A stretch of 64,000 bases of DNA from Hemileia vastatrix (GCA_030280995.1 JASXTE010000004.1:39178797-39242796); one strand, 5' to 3'. Positions 32,556 to 45,600 are shown, numbered from the stretch's first letter. Translations and numbers: made by a program. The notes: generated from the sequence alone by a model not told the origin.

Positions 32556-34060
32556 TTAGATCTTTTTCTTGACTCTCCTGAATTTAAAGAACCAACTATG
32601 TATTCCGAAATTGAGCTTGATGAGCCCATGGTAGTAATATTAAACTACTTTTATTATTATTTTCTCTTTATATTTCTTATTTACTCCCCATGTATTCACC
32701 TGAAAAAAGGTTCATTAAATTGCAAAATTTTCAAGGAAGTAACTAAAAATAAAAGTTTAGAATATAAAGAATTATTCCCTTCTAGAAAAATACTAAAAAA
32801 GAAGGGTTTCTTCTAATTTTGGGACATCTCAATCTATGTCAAAGGGTGTTTTCTCTGCTTATATGGTAATTTTTAATAAAAATGAGCAAGGTTTTTATTG
32901 TATTTAATAAAGAAATTTAATAATTTATTTCTATTATTCTTAACATTTAAGCCTGTTGCAGAAGAAGAATAAGCTCACATTGAAAGAATGAAGTTGGAGT
33001 CTCGAGAAAAAGCTGTGGAAAATCAACAACTTTTTGAAGAAAAAAAGTGGCTTCATTCACAATCAAAAGATTAATTTTATTTGGACATTGAGAGAGATTG
33101 TTTAGATTTAGAGAGGGATAATGTCAGCCAGGCTACTAGACTTAACCAGTAAAGTAATTAATTATTTTACTGAGTTGAATCCACACCCCTTCTTCTTACT
33201 AATAAATAATTATCTACTTAAGCATTACTTACAATTAACTAGTTAAGTACAATAAGTAATATAATTAATTAGTGTAAATAAAATGTCCCTTACAATTTTA
33301 CTCCCTAACACCGTGCTCAATGGTATAAGTCAATGGGAATAGAATTTAATAATAAAATTATAATAAAAAAACTTTAAAACAATTATATTACCTCAGTGAG
33401 AGATCTGGAATCCAGTGAAAGTAATATAATTAATTAATTATTGTGTAATTAATTGTGACAGTCCAAGGAACTCAAACTTTATTGCCAATAAATTTGATGT
33501 CCTTGTTGATGTACCAGTTTATTTAATTCTTGTGTCATATATGTACTCCTTTCAGTCATTCTTTTTCTCACATGCTTACAATATATGGTGTAAATTCCTA
33601 TATTTTATTCCCTCATGTTTTTCCCATAAAAGGCCTCTTACTTTGTGCTTTTCAAATCATTCTTTTACCACTTACTTTATTATTAAAATTACAACACTAC
33701 AATTATTTCTATATTTTATAACTTTAGTATTTACAACAGCGTAATTCTAATCTATAATCTATATTGATATCTTAAATCTACCTCTTATATTTGAGTAAAT
33801 TAATCAAATTGATTTTAGAAATACATACCTTTTGTTGAGAGACCTTTAAAACCCCTAAATATCCCGTGAAAACCTCGAACCAAGCTTCTAGACCAAAAGT
33901 ACCCCTTGACAGATAAGGTTAGAATTCAAAGAGAGGAAAATGAAAAATTTAAAAATAACCAATTTAAATTTTGAAAATTCCAAAATCCAGTTACAAGTTT
34001 ATGAATTAAAAATGAAGCAACTCAAAGCTGAAAAATCAAGAAATAAATCTTTTTTAATTG
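32556..34060 (+). pseudogene. Myb/SANT-like gene remnant of element B, split by a solo LTR
   Basis: The region encoding LDSPEFKEPTMYSEIELDEP parallels element A from 9015 on. The DNA-binding N-terminus is deleted. The C-terminal coiled coil is cut at 33121 by the solo LTR and resumes at 33912; removing the LTR and one GATAA joins GAGAGGGATAA to GGTTAGAATTCAAAGAG, as in element A. Confidence 0.6.
33122..33911 (+). mobile_element. Solo LTR (TGTCAGCCAGGCT family), TSD GATAA
   Basis: A 790-bp stretch with ends TGTCAGCCAGGCT and CCCCTTGACA, flanked by GATAA at 33117-33121 and 33912-33916. It has a CATAAAAGGCC promoter-like block near 33626. Its left end matches the LTR at 10412 in element A. Confidence 0.85.
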
Positions 34061-34084
34061 CCTGTGTGAATGTAAAAAATTAAA

Positions 34085-34915
34085 TGCTGATATTAAAGTA
34101 ATTCTTTCTTTACTTGGTTAAATTTGAATAACTATTACTACATGTCCTTCTGAATTAATTTTTTAATATAAGTGTGAAATTCTTCCACCAGTTCTTGTAT
34201 CTCATTCCTTAGATTTTAAAGTTTTTCAACATTCTTTGTGTAACTAAAATACTGGTATCTAATAATACAGATCCTAATACCTCAATAATACTTTCTATCT
34301 TTCTATCAATTATGTTTACAAATTTTTTTCTTGTCCTTTATTTGTTACTTTCTTTCTTATATTTCTAAATAATTTTTTCACTCTCAGATTCTTTTATGGG
34401 TTCAGATCACCAAATTTATTAAATGTGTCAAAAAATGGAAATAACCTCCCATGCTATTTATTATAGCAGGAGCTTCCCAATATTTTACTAAGTCAAAAAA
34501 ATATCATAAAAAAGATTTCAATACCCTCCCCTGTGTTTTATTAAAGGAGGTGCCTAGATTTCCAAATTTTAAGTTCATTCCATATATTAACATGTAAACA
34601 AGTCATATAAGATAATTAAAAAACTTATAATAATGACAGTTCAAGTAAAAATGTGAATTTAAATCATCTGTGACCTAAGTCAATGAAACCATACACAAGT
34701 TCATGAGTAAAACAAATGGCCCCATGATTAAAATTATATGACACATGGACTGATGGCTCATTAATTCAAGTAAGTAGAGTATCATATAGGACTTTTTAAG
34801 TTTTAATTCATGAAATAAAAAAAATAAAAGCCTATATTAGACCTCATACTTTTGTTGGCTACCTAATGTTTTATTTTTTTACATTACCTTTGCTTCTTAA
34901 CTTATAAATACAGTT
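34085..34915 (-). pseudogene. Tails of the coiled-coil and dioxygenase genes in element B
   Basis: 34085-34395 matches the coiled-coil end of the cysteine-motif gene in A. 34430-34915 matches the 3' tail of the A dioxygenase gene, with a hairpin unit at about 34525-34560 (CCCTCCCCTGTGTTTTATT..GGAGG). The coding body of the dioxygenase (equivalent to about 12665-13810 of A) is missing. Confidence 0.55.
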
Positions 34916-35279
34916 GACCAAATCTAGATCTTTAATCATTTTTATCTAAAAAAATGCAAATAAAATCAATATAAATAAAAAAATAAAAATTAGATAAAAC
35001 ATACCTGAAATAGCTCAATAGGGGGTGTCAAACATTACCATATATGCCTGGCAGACTTCAGTCTCAAAACCCCATTCCAAGATGCCATCATAAATGGCAG
35101 ACTTGGGGTTAGACATGTCAAAAATTTGCTCAAATACTTCATCAAACACTTCCTATTCTTGCAACACAACCCCATCCACAATTCAGTCCACCAATACACA
35201 CATTTCTGCAATCCACTATACATCAGACTCCTTTGCCCCCAACCCCACATTATCCTGTACTCCTGCTCAAACTTATATA

Positions 35280-35350
35280 TTCATTCATTTCAGAACACAT
35301 TTCAAAATGCATTTCTAAATGCATTTCATAATGCATTTCTGAATGCATTT
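35280..35350. repeat. Short tandem repeat of an AATGCATTTC unit
   Basis: About five units of 12 bp (AATGCATTTCTG, AATGCATTTCAT) lie in a row near the left end of element C. The ATGCAT palindrome recurs in each unit. Confidence 0.8.
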
Positions 35351-35579
35351 CATAATGCATATCCTAATCATCATACAATTCTCCTTCCACATTCCCCCAA
35401 CTCTCTTCTTCTTTACAACTTTTTCTATCCTTTCATCAAGGTAGGTTTTTTTCTTTTTCTTAACAGCTTCACATGTTCTTCATCTTTCTCTTCAAGAACC
35501 TTCTAACACTTGCCTAAGGTGACTGGTACCTGACCCTGCTTTTCTTTTTAATGAATTTTTTCTCATTCCCCCCCTTTTT

Positions 35580-36250
35580 TTGGGGTTTTTTTTGCCAAAT
35601 TTCTTTGGAAATAGTCCCAGAACAATTCTAGACTGTTTCCAAGTGTTTTCGGTAAGTTTATATATATATATATATATATAGCCTCAGACATGTGCTGGCA
35701 GCATGCCCAGCACATTTCCAAGAATTTTTACTAACTTTTTTTTGGTTTGTTTTTTAGCCTTGGAAATTTTCTGGAAGCATTCCTAGCACATTTCTGAGTG
35801 TTTTCACCAATTTTTTTTATTCTCCAAATTGATTTGTAAACAGTACCAGAACATTTATAGACTTTTTCCAAAAAATTTTGGTAAGTTTTTTTTCTTTTTT
35901 TTTAGCCTCAGAAACATGCTGGCAGCATGCCCAGCACATTTTGGAGTGTTTTTACTAACTTTTTATTTTTTATTTATTTTCCAAAATGATTTGGAAACAG
36001 TACCTGAAAATTTCTAGAATGTTTCCAAGCCTTTTTGGTAATTTTTTTTTTCTTTTTTTTGAGCTTTGGAAATGTGCTGGAAGCATGCCCAGCACATTTC
36101 CAAGAATTTTTACTAACTTTTTTTATTTTATTTTCCAAATCCCTTTGGCAACAGTACCAGAAAATTTCTAGACTGTTTCTGAGAATTTTTGGTAAGTTTT
36201 TTATTTATTTGTTTTTTAGGACCAGAAACATTCTGGAAACATGCCCTTCA
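35580..36250. repeat. Four imperfect tandem units of ~155-225 bp in element C
   Basis: Each unit contains TTTGGAAACAGTACCAGAA or a variant, a CTAGACTGTTTCCAAG block, GGTAAGTTTTTT, GGAAACATGCTGGCAGC and GCCCAGCACATTT. Starts are near 35605, 35832, 35990 and 36144. Short frames in them are not genes. Confidence 0.75.
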
Positions 36251-36649
36251 GATCAACCAAAATTTGATAAAGAGGCTAAGTAAAGTGAGGCAAGAAGGTT
36301 TGATGAAAAGTTAAGCTACAGGGAGGAAGGATAAGTATGGTAAATAAAGGATTTTCAAAGATTCATATTTATTTCTTAAATTTATAATTAATCATTCATT
36401 AAAGATAATCATCAACTTCAATGAATGGGCCATTGGGCCTTTCTGCTTTTTAAAGGTAATAATTTAAACTAATAATCTATTGAATGAGTTCACAATACAA
36501 TTCCATGTCAATGTATTCTTTGGCTTTGGTCACATCTGAGCTCATTGGCTGGTGGTATTCTGAATACCATTACTTTTACTTGGTTTATTATCTTTTTTGA
36601 AAAATTTACTTATTCATTTATGAAATAAAAATGAAAATTTGGCAATCAT

Positions 36650-36720
36650 GACCTCCTCCCAGAGTAAATTTCAGGGGAGAGTATTGCCATTTTTTATCTT
36701 TATGATTTGGTAGGGGAGTT
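36650..36720 (+). terminator. Hairpin module in element C (dioxygenase tail without the gene)
   Basis: The series CCTCCCAGAGTAAATTTCAG, GGGAGAGTATTGCC and GGGGAGTTTATTGCC matches the paired module in sense + orientation. The AATAAA of other copies reads AGTAAA here. It lies between a decayed dioxygenase 3' tail and the cysteine-motif gene. Confidence 0.45.
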
Positions 36721-37081
36721 TATTGCCATTTTTTTCTTTGTGATCAGTTTGGATTTTTTTTAAATGTATATACATGATTAAAAGACAAAGAATCTCCCAT
36801 TGAATATTAAAAATTTATGAAACATGCATTTACTTTCATGTTAAGCAGAAAGTTTTTAATCCAAAAAACACTCAACCAAATAGATCTTGATCCTCAAGAT
36901 GGTACAAAAAAACAAAAAATTTCAAAATAAAAAGATTAACAGAAATATGAGTGTGGAATATATAAAAGGTAGTTCTTTCCCCCAAAAAATCATATTTTAT
37001 TTATAGAAAAATTCAAAGACCTCATCTTGTCCTTTCTAGAGACATTTAAAAATCTTACCTAGAAATTCATAGCTTCTTAAT

Positions 37082-37800
37082 ATGAAATCTCTACCATCAT
37101 CATCATCTACTTCAAAAGAGCATGGCACAAAAGACTATAAGATTACAAGGGGATATGGAATTCCTTACACTCATTGTGAAAGGTACAATTACTATTGTGT
37201 TAAAAATACCAGAGTAAAGAGATTCACTTCAACTTCTGAATGGTATCAATGGTGTAATTTACAATTTGATAACCTTAAGCTCAATCCAGATACTCAAGGC
37301 CAACTTACCTCCTCTAAGTACTGGTCTGATGATGCGGAAAGAAAGATATTGTAAGATAACTTCCATTATTATCCATCATTTATATCTTTTGGATTGATAT
37401 GTATGAATTCTTAAAAGCCAATATATAAAACTATTTATACTAAACAAGTGGTTATTGATAATGATGAATATTCAAAAGAAGAAAATAGTCAAAGAAAAAG
37501 GATAAATATAAATATTCCAAGTGATTTAAAGATATTCTTTTGAAGTATAAAACATATGTCTAACCAATCACACTTATTATGGAAAAAACAGTCACTAATT
37601 CATAGTAAAGATTCAGAGGATGAAGATAGTATTTGGAATCAGATATTGGAGTATAAAGATACTAAGCAAGAATAAGCTATCATGGATGTAATTGATAAGA
37701 AGTTTGAAGGATTAAAAAAAGGAGTAGGCAAACATTTATTAGAAACTAGTAGGTTGGTGAGTGGAAGACATATAGAAAGGTTTAATTATGTACAAAAAAT
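37082..37800 (+). pseudogene. Cysteine-motif/coiled-coil protein of element C
   Basis: The first 90 codons (from MKSLPSSSSTSKEHG) align with the element A protein: YGIPYTHCERYNYYCVKN and then WYQWCNLQFDNLKLNPD. Some cysteines of the presumed zinc site are lost. After a stop the coding trace continues with SKDSEDEDSIWNQI near 37610 and a LLETSRLV coiled coil near 37740. It follows the hairpin module on the same strand, the order seen in element A. Confidence 0.5.
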
Positions 37801-37814
37801 ATACAAGATATTTT

Positions 37815-38416
37815 AAAATTTGTAGGCTTTTGGCTCAAAGGGATGATTGTTTCATTAAAAAAACCAATAAATCCAGGGAATCCTTCATTTTGCATGACCT
37901 GTGAGTTTTTCAGTCTTACCTCCTTAGTGGGTCATGTGAGAAATTTTGATTGAAGTGAACAGATGGCTTTGATAGTTCTCTTGGTGTATAAATCTACTGT
38001 TCCATGACTTGTACTGAAGAGTTTCTCAAGAGAAGTTATGGAAGCAGCATTCCCATTTGAACCAAATTGGAAAAATGCCACTGAGATTTGTATTACAGGG
38101 TCCCTCTGTGGGCAATGAGAATTGTTGTGGTAAATAGAATTATCATGAATCAAATCATGTAGGTATTTTAAAAAATGATAAGTAGTTTGGAAAATTTGCT
38201 GAAAACAGGGTTCAGGTAGTTTGGAAAGTTTTTGAAGTGTATATTGTGGTTGATGGAAAATAGATGGGGCTTGAAAAGTAAGGTAGCATTTCTCTAACAG
38301 GTGACTCATATAAAAAAATCAAACTCAGCATCAGAATCTGGATCAACCTCAACCAAAATATTAAGGGCTAGAGCATCAATGGCTGTTTGAAGCTGTTGAA
38401 AAAGTGAAGGATTCAT
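37815..38416 (-). pseudogene. Harbinger transposase remnant of element C with a lost catalytic Asp
   Basis: Reading leftward, an open stretch of 125 codons (38309-37932) contains YLTFQAPSIFHQPQYTL, QISVAFFQFGSNGNAAS and LYTKRTIKAICSLQSK. Past a stop follows GFIGFFNETIIPLSQKP, in which the usual FDGT is FNET: the first catalytic Asp is Asn. The second Asp and the Glu region are absent. This copy is inactive on three counts. Confidence 0.7.
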
Positions 38417-38783
38417 GTTAGTGTTTGGAGGAAAAAATAAGAGCAAGAGTAATAAAGGGTTGGAGGAGTAAGTGTTTGAGTATGATGTTAGCAGGGGATT
38501 ACAACTTTATGCACAGTGTACTGTGTGTGTATAAATAAGGCCCTAAGGATTAGGTTATTAAAAATTTTAAGGTATATGCGTGTGTGTACCTAATTCTGAC
38601 TAATCAAGTTAAGGGGAAGATGTGATTGAGGGGCTTGAATGTACCTAACAGATGGCCTGTGTAGGGAAAAGCATGCTTTTGAAGTATACCAATTAATGGG
38701 GTATGTAATTTGAATTAAAATGACTTACTTGGTACATTTTTTGAGGCTTGCTTGAATGGCATATATGGTAATGTTTGACACCC

Positions 38784-39958
38784 TGTCAGTATAGTCTAGT
38801 ATATAAGTATGATATAATAGTGTTATTTTATGGTCCTACTACTTATTAATAAATGATTTAGTGATTAAACCTCAGGGGAAGACTAATAGAATAGTTATAC
38901 TCAAATAAAACTCACAATACTTGGATTTAAATGCGTGCTAGTGGTGGAAAATAGAAGAATAAAATATAGTTATAGCTTATATAAAGATAATATCAATTTA
39001 TAAGGGCTTTATAGTATATTTCTGAATTCTAATAATTGTATTGTAGTGTTTGTTTGAAGTGTAGTAATTGAATGATGATAATAAACCGTCAAAATCCCTC
39101 CTTACTTATACCCAAATCCACTGGAGTGCACAGACCTTCAATCCAGATGATGTCACTGCTATCCCCGGCAATTACAGCACTGTGAGGGCCCATCACCTCC
39201 CCATGGCGTCCACTTCAAGCAGTTTCAACACCCAGACCTCCAGTAAGGACCCTCCATCAATATTAATAATAACACAGAGTCATACCATAAATAGAAAACC
39301 CAGATAAAAGCGGATACCATAAAGAAACAGGTAAAATAAATAATCAAAAAGAGATTTAATGAAACTAAAAGCATATAAAGGAAACAAATAAAATTTCCAA
39401 GCCCCCAAACACATCCCCAAGCATCCACATTAACCCAGAAACATCCTTCCAACCCATAAATCCGTGAATAACCATCCAAGGAAGTAATTTTAGTTGTCCA
39501 AACTGGGTGTATGCGCCTGATATAGGTGTCTATGCTTCTGTAGGCGCTGTGAGTCCACTGATTTCGTCCATATGACCTAAAATAAGCAGAAAAACAAAGG
39601 TTATAGGCTATTAAGGGGCTAAAACCCACTTATATACCTAAATATACATAATATACTGCATATTTCACTGAATATGAGATTTATGTATACATATAAGCTT
39701 ATGTATGTCAATAATTACTTCATATCACTTAAGATAAGTATATTATGACTCCATTAACACCTTAATAAGTATTATTAGGCAATGGATAAGCTATTTAAAC
39801 TATTATAAATTATATAATAGAATAATAATTATATATATATAGTAAAATAATATATATTATTATTTTAACCTTATTTTTAATATATAAGCTTAATCTAGTT
39901 AAGGTTATCTTATTTTAAGCATAAGAAATACTCAGTCCTAAGGATATTTAGGCTGACA
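38784..39958 (-). repeat. 3' LTR of the Gypsy element
   Basis: This 1175-bp repeat is the downstream LTR, as the element reads leftward. It has a locally GC-rich block at about 39110-39250 that is shared with the other LTR. Open frames in both LTRs are identical repeats of each other and not evidence for a gene. Confidence 0.95.
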
Positions 39959-39977
39959 CTCCCTCACCCCAAAAAAC
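39959..39977 (-). other. Polypurine tract of the Gypsy element
   Basis: On the minus strand, TTTTTTGGGGTGAGGGAG lies directly against the start of the 3' LTR, where a polypurine tract for plus-strand priming belongs. Confidence 0.75.
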
Positions 39978-40072
39978 AAAAAAAAATGTTAAGACATTTT
40001 AATCAAACTTAAGGAGTGAAATAATAAAATAAAAAAAATAATTTTTATAATACATATACTGAATGAACAGTA

Positions 40073-42643
40073 TTATTTAGATTTAAATTTTTTCAAGAGA
40101 TTTTTAAGATCAGAGATTTCATTTTCTGGAATCCACTGGTCATATTCACTTGATTTATTTTTAAATCTTAATAGATACTCAACTCCCTTTTCTTTAGTAA
40201 GGTGTCTCTTTTTAAGTATCTTTTCAATTTCTGCTTTTTCCACTATTTCTTCAGGTTGCTGTTTATGCCTTCCTGATCTTCTTGGAAATAGAGCAGTATC
40301 ATTAGAATGGTATGGTTTTATAAGAGAAATAGGAAATACTGGATGTTTTCTATCATAAGGTGCATATAGAATAACCTCAACAGCATTATTAACAACCATC
40401 TTTTTAACTACAAATGGTCCAATGAATGGATCCTTCAATTTAACATTACCATTTAAATTGAAATGTAGCATTGAAATAAGGACTTCATCACCCTCTTTGA
40501 ACATTTGTTCTTTATGGGCTTTATCCCATCTTTTCTTTTCATACTCAAAAGCCTTATTTATACATTCTTGAGCATGTTTTCTGCATAGTTCCTGCATCTG
40601 AAGAAAAGATTTAGTACCTGGATGAATATCCAATCTAGGTAACTTATTAAGAGTTTTAGCAGGGGTATTAGGTACATAAACCAACCATAACTCAAATGGC
40701 TTTTTGCCAGTGACAGAATGTACTGTACTATTATATGCAAATTCTAAACCTGGGATAAGGGTTACCCAATCATGAGTGAATTTGTCATTGTCTTTAAAAT
40801 TAAGACCAAAAGCACAGTATCTTCTTATCATATCTTCTAAGGTTTGTATCATTCTTTCTGCTAGTCCATCAGTTTGTGGATGGTGTGCTGTAGAAAGTTT
40901 TAATTGACACCCTGAAACATCCATAAGTGATGTCCAGAACTCAGAAGTAAATTTAGGATCTCTGTCAGAAACTATTGCTTTGGGGAAATCTGCTGTATTT
41001 AACATTTGTGTCCACCATAAAAAAGCTAAGTCCTTTGCAGAAACCTCTTTGTGGGTAGGAATAAAATTACACATCTTTGTAAATCTATCTACAATTACCC
41101 AGCAGGAGTTATAACTCTTATGCCCTGCTATTGGCAAACCTGTTACAAAGTCCATGTTAATGATTTCCCATGGAGCTTTTGGTTGCTCAATTTGTTGTAA
41201 TAAACCAGCTCTTTTTCCTGTTAATCTTTTAGATTTTTGACAAGAATCACATGTTTCAACATATTTCTGAACATCCTCAGACATGTTAATCCACCAAGCT
41301 GTGTTTTTTACCCTGGTTAATGTTTTATGGTAGTCAAAATGACCTGCTAATATATCATCATGACATATACTTAACATTAACTCCTTCATTGAAGGGGGAA
41401 TTACAATTACATTACTTAATTTTTTCCTGTAATATATAAACCCATCCTCAATGGAAAATTTTCCTTTTTCTAATGCCTCTTTATACTTAATTGGTAATGT
41501 TTTTATTAAAACATTCATTGAAGCATTAGATGGATCATTTAATATTGTAGTTAATTTACTTAAGTCAGGATCTGAATTATAATTATCAAGAATTGATTGC
41601 ATAAATTCATCCTCAAGATCTACAATATAAATGCCATAAATGTTAATAATCTCTGACTCAGGAACATAAGCAGGATTATCATCATTATTAGGCAGAGGTA
41701 CTCTAGATAACAGATCTACATTAGAGTGCAAGGTTCCTGCTCTATGTGTAATAGTCATCCGTCCTCTGTATTCTTGTACAGCTAATTGCCATCTAAACAT
41801 GTGTCTATTAGGAGTTTTCATGTTTAAGAGTGACTTAACTGCACTACAGTCAGTGATTAACTCAAATTTTTGGTCCTCAAGGTAGTAATGTAGCTTTTCA
41901 AGAGCCCATACTACTGCCAAACATTCAAGTTGAGTAGCACCATATTTCAATTCACCACTTCTCAGAGTACGTGAAATATAGCAGATTAATACTTCTGACA
42001 TTTTACCTTCAATAAGTTGTTTTTGATGTAAAGCAGCACCCAGTCCAATAAAACTTGCATCTGTATATAATACAAAAGGTAATTGGAAATCTGGTAATCC
42101 TAAGATAGGAGCTTTCATTAAACATTCTTTCAACTTATTAAAAGCTTGTTGTCTTTCATTATTCCAAATGAAAGCTTCTGATTTCTTTATCAGTGTGGTC
42201 AGTGGTGCAGCAATTGATTGGTAGTCTTTTATATATTGTCTATAATAACCACACATTCCAAGAAAATATTGTACATCCTTCACATTTCGAGGAATGCCAA
42301 TATTCTTTATTGCAGCCACTTTATTTTTGTCTACACATATTTGTAAGCCAGATACAATATGACCAAGCACTTTTAAAGATTCAAACCCAAATTTACATTT
42401 TTTCAATGCAAGGGTCATTTTTATTTCATCCATTTTCTGTAATACTTTCCTTAAATGGATTAAGTGTTCATCAAAATTTTTAGAGAACACTATGATGTCA
42501 TCAATGTATACCATTAACCATCCTTCAATCATTTCATTATGGAATGTTATATCCATTAACTTCTGAAATACTGATGGAGCATTTTTTGGTCCGAATGGCA
42601 TTCTGACATACTTATAAATTCCCATGTGTGTTGTTATCAACAA
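40073..42643 (-). CDS. Gypsy pol, second part: RT (YIDD), RNase H, integrase, chromodomain
   Basis: 856 open codons reading leftward. The reverse transcriptase continues with GIYKYVRMPFGPKNAPSVF and the YIDD active site near residue 47. RNase H follows with LYTDASFIGLGAAL near 192. The integrase has an HHCC-type zinc region ending CDSCQ (about 425-470) and a D-D-E core: MDFVTG near 496, SDRDPKF near 558 and LAERMIQ near 594, with D-35-E spacing. The C-terminal ~60 residues (ILKKRHLTKEKGVEYLLRFK, then EYDQWIPENEI) form a chromodomain, which in chromoviruses can direct integration to heterochromatin. It joins the upstream frame by a one-step shift near 42640. Confidence 0.9.
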   Translation of the reverse strand: MLITTHMGIYKYVRMPFGPKNAPSVFQKLMDITFHNEMIEGWLMVYIDDIIVFSKNFDEHLIHLRKVLQKMDEIKMTLALKKCKFGFESLKVLGHIVSGLQICVDKNKVAAIKNIGIPRNVKDVQYFLGMCGYYRQYIKDYQSIAAPLTTLIKKSEAFIWNNERQQAFNKLKECLMKAPILGLPDFQLPFVLYTDASFIGLGAALHQKQLIEGKMSEVLICYISRTLRSGELKYGATQLECLAVVWALEKLHYYLEDQKFELITDCSAVKSLLNMKTPNRHMFRWQLAVQEYRGRMTITHRAGTLHSNVDLLSRVPLPNNDDNPAYVPESEIINIYGIYIVDLEDEFMQSILDNYNSDPDLSKLTTILNDPSNASMNVLIKTLPIKYKEALEKGKFSIEDGFIYYRKKLSNVIVIPPSMKELMLSICHDDILAGHFDYHKTLTRVKNTAWWINMSEDVQKYVETCDSCQKSKRLTGKRAGLLQQIEQPKAPWEIINMDFVTGLPIAGHKSYNSCWVIVDRFTKMCNFIPTHKEVSAKDLAFLWWTQMLNTADFPKAIVSDRDPKFTSEFWTSLMDVSGCQLKLSTAHHPQTDGLAERMIQTLEDMIRRYCAFGLNFKDNDKFTHDWVTLIPGLEFAYNSTVHSVTGKKPFELWLVYVPNTPAKTLNKLPRLDIHPGTKSFLQMQELCRKHAQECINKAFEYEKKRWDKAHKEQMFKEGDEVLISMLHFNLNGNVKLKDPFIGPFVVKKMVVNNAVEVILYAPYDRKHPVFPISLIKPYHSNDTALFPRRSGRHKQQPEEIVEKAEIEKILKKRHLTKEKGVEYLLRFKNKSSEYDQWIPENEISDLKNLLKKFKSK

Positions 42644-45600
42644 AAGTTCTGTGAATTCTTTTCAACAGGAATTTGATAGTACCCTTTATTTCCATCCAGG
42701 CAACTTATATATTTAGCACCTTTAAGGGTAGCATGTATAGAGGCAATCCTTGGCAAGGGATAAATATCATCTACTGTAAATGTATTTAATGCTCTATAAT
42801 CACCGCACAGTCTTGCTTTATCTTGTTCATAAGAAATCAGCACTGGTGATATTACGCAATATTTTGGTGTAGTTTCAACCTTCTCAAGAATGCTCATTTT
42901 TAATAACATTTTAATATTATCCTCTATGTCTTTCCTCTTCATTGGTGAAGCAGGGTATGGTTTCTTTTTAAGACTAGCAGGAATATTATCCATATCACAG
43001 GTTAAACTAATTTTCATTTCATGATCTTTTACAAGGCCAAGTTCATTTGTACCATGTGCAAAAGCCATTGGAAAAGCTTTAATTAATTCCAAAATATTAT
43101 CTTTCTCAGTTTCACTTATCTGAGTGCCAAATGATGCTTTTGAAATTTCTGTTTCCAGAAGTTCCATCTCATTGGATTCTCTTCCTTTAGACGGGGAATT
43201 TGTTACTGACTCAATGTGTAAGACTGTGTTAAAAGAATTTATTTTAAATTTCCTTTTACCATTCATGCCAATTGTAAAATTGTTATTAGCAGGGTCTAAT
43301 TTTACACCAAATTTAGTCAGAATATCATTTCCAATGATAAAACAGTTACTACAATTAGTATTATCCATTACTACAAAGTCACAAGTTACCCTTACATAAC
43401 CATGTTGGTGTTTAAAGAAAACAGCAGCTTTGTATTGACCAATGGGGTGTAGTACTGATCCCAAACCTCTCCAATTTTTATTTTGAAGTGGTTCAAGCTT
43501 AAACTTATATTCAATATCAATTTTCTGTAATGTATTAGTGGAAACAACTGAACCAGCAGCTCCTGTGTCCAATACTATATTAACATTTTCACCAGAAATG
43601 ATAGCTGGAACCGTGATAGATGTCATTCTAAAGTTATCAGCTTGTATATCCTTAATGATTTCAGCATCCTCAAAATTCATTAAAGATTCATTTGAGTCCA
43701 TATTTAATATTGGATTTTCAAAGATGGACAAATCATCTTCCAACATACAGACTTCATTTTCATCACTATATGAGATATTGCTGTCATAATCACTTGATTC
43801 TTTACTTTTTTCAGTTTCAGTTTCAGATTCATGTTGATTTTCAACAATATTTATGTTTTTCTCACATTTGTGACCTTTGACCCAAGGTTTGTTACACTTA
43901 TAACAAGTATTTGTTTCATACTTTTTAGGTACTACAGGTGCAGTAGGTTTTTTCTGCTTCTCCTGAAGTGTTTTTGAATTCTGAGTTTTTACAGGTTCAA
44001 CATGTTGCTTATAAGTGGAATACCTTGATTCATACTTATGGTTTAATAATATTTCATTGCAAATATTAATAAAGTCAGAATATTCAGTAACATTTAATGT
44101 TCTAGCTACAAAAATGTCTCTGACAGATATAGGTAATTTGTATATTATCTTATCTTTCCATAAGTTAAAATCCATATGAGGCTCAATGGCTTTTAATATT
44201 TTGTTTAAATTCATTAAAAATACCATAGGTTTGTCACCATTCAACGGATTATACCTAGTCTTCTCATACAGTCTCTGCTGAGTAAGCCTGAATTTAGAAC
44301 CTCCAAATTGTTTTTCAATAAGTTGTTTCCATTCAGCCCAAGAGTAGTCTCCACCCTCACTTAAGACAGCTTCAAACCATAATAAAGCAACATCCTTAAA
44401 TAAAGAAATTAATTTTGATGTTATCTCTTCATCTGGTAACTTATATGAGAATTTCAAGTTGTCAATTCTTTGAATAAAATGTTGCCAATCAGAGCTGGCT
44501 TCCCCATCATAAGTTGGGTACTGATCTATCTTAGGCCAGTTCTTCTGATTGGATTTTATCTCACTAATCTTAGGTAAATTCAACAACTCATTCACTTTTG
44601 ATAAATGGTCTTGTATTTCTTCCTGCACGGATTTGTGACTTACATTTTCAGATTTGACACTACCACCAGATGGTTTTAATTGTGGTGGTACAGGGAAGGA
44701 ATGAGATTCACTTTTGCCAATGAAAGGATTATTATTATATTGATTATACTTATGATTATCCTGGTTCATCAGTAGATTGGCTGTTTCAATCTCAACTTTA
44801 GTTAATCTTTGTAGCAGCTCAGAGACACTTTGATTTGTCTGGGCAAAAGATAACTTTGTTCTTGATTCAGTTTTTAATAAATGTGTTTCATATAATTTTT
44901 CTAACTCACAAAATTTGTTTGAAAGGTCATTATATTTATTACTCAATGAATCATATTTAAGAGTTAGAGACAAATGTTCCTTCTCTAATTCTTTATTACG
45001 TGTTGCTAATTGAGAAATTTTCAATGTCAAGGATGAAATTGTATCACTAGTGAGTTTAACTGTCTGTTCCTCACAATCAGTCATTCTATTCCACAATGCT
45101 GAAACAATTCTATGGACAGTTGGATTATTGTTAAAATATTCCATGTCCTCCTTTTCAATTCTCTCACTCTCCTGTGAACTTCTCATCTCACTAGTAGGTG
45201 GTTGCAACTGAGGATTAACTGTATTATCATTGTATATAGTACTGTTATTATGGACAAAAGACAAGTCAGGTGTATCTACTCTAAAACCTAAATTTCTTAA
45301 ATCCTCCTCTATTTTTTGTACAGATTTAACATCAATAGAATTACCTATATTGTAATTATCAGTATTATGTCTAATCTGAGAGGGTAAGTTACTTACCAAG
45401 GGATGGTTGCCAGTCCTGATTTTTGGTGCTTTTTTCCCTTGTAAGGGTGAGCTGAGGAAGTCAGATGAGGGGGTGGATCCCTGTTGCAACTGTGGCTTGT
45501 CCACTGTTGGTGAAACCAGTCCCATTTCCATTTGTCTACCAGGATTTTCTCCTGGGAGTGAGTGGACCCTCCTTGGGTAGGGGGTTGCTGATTTGATTGA

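Noticed and set aside
39068..39629. Open frames in the Gypsy LTR, duplicated at 46735-47296
   Set aside because: They lie wholly in both LTRs and follow from repeat identity and a GC-rich block; coding there would be unusual and no domain is visible.
42630..42650. Programmed -1 frameshift in the Gypsy pol
   Set aside because: It falls inside the reverse transcriptase and there is no standard slippery heptamer; an indel in a T run is simpler.
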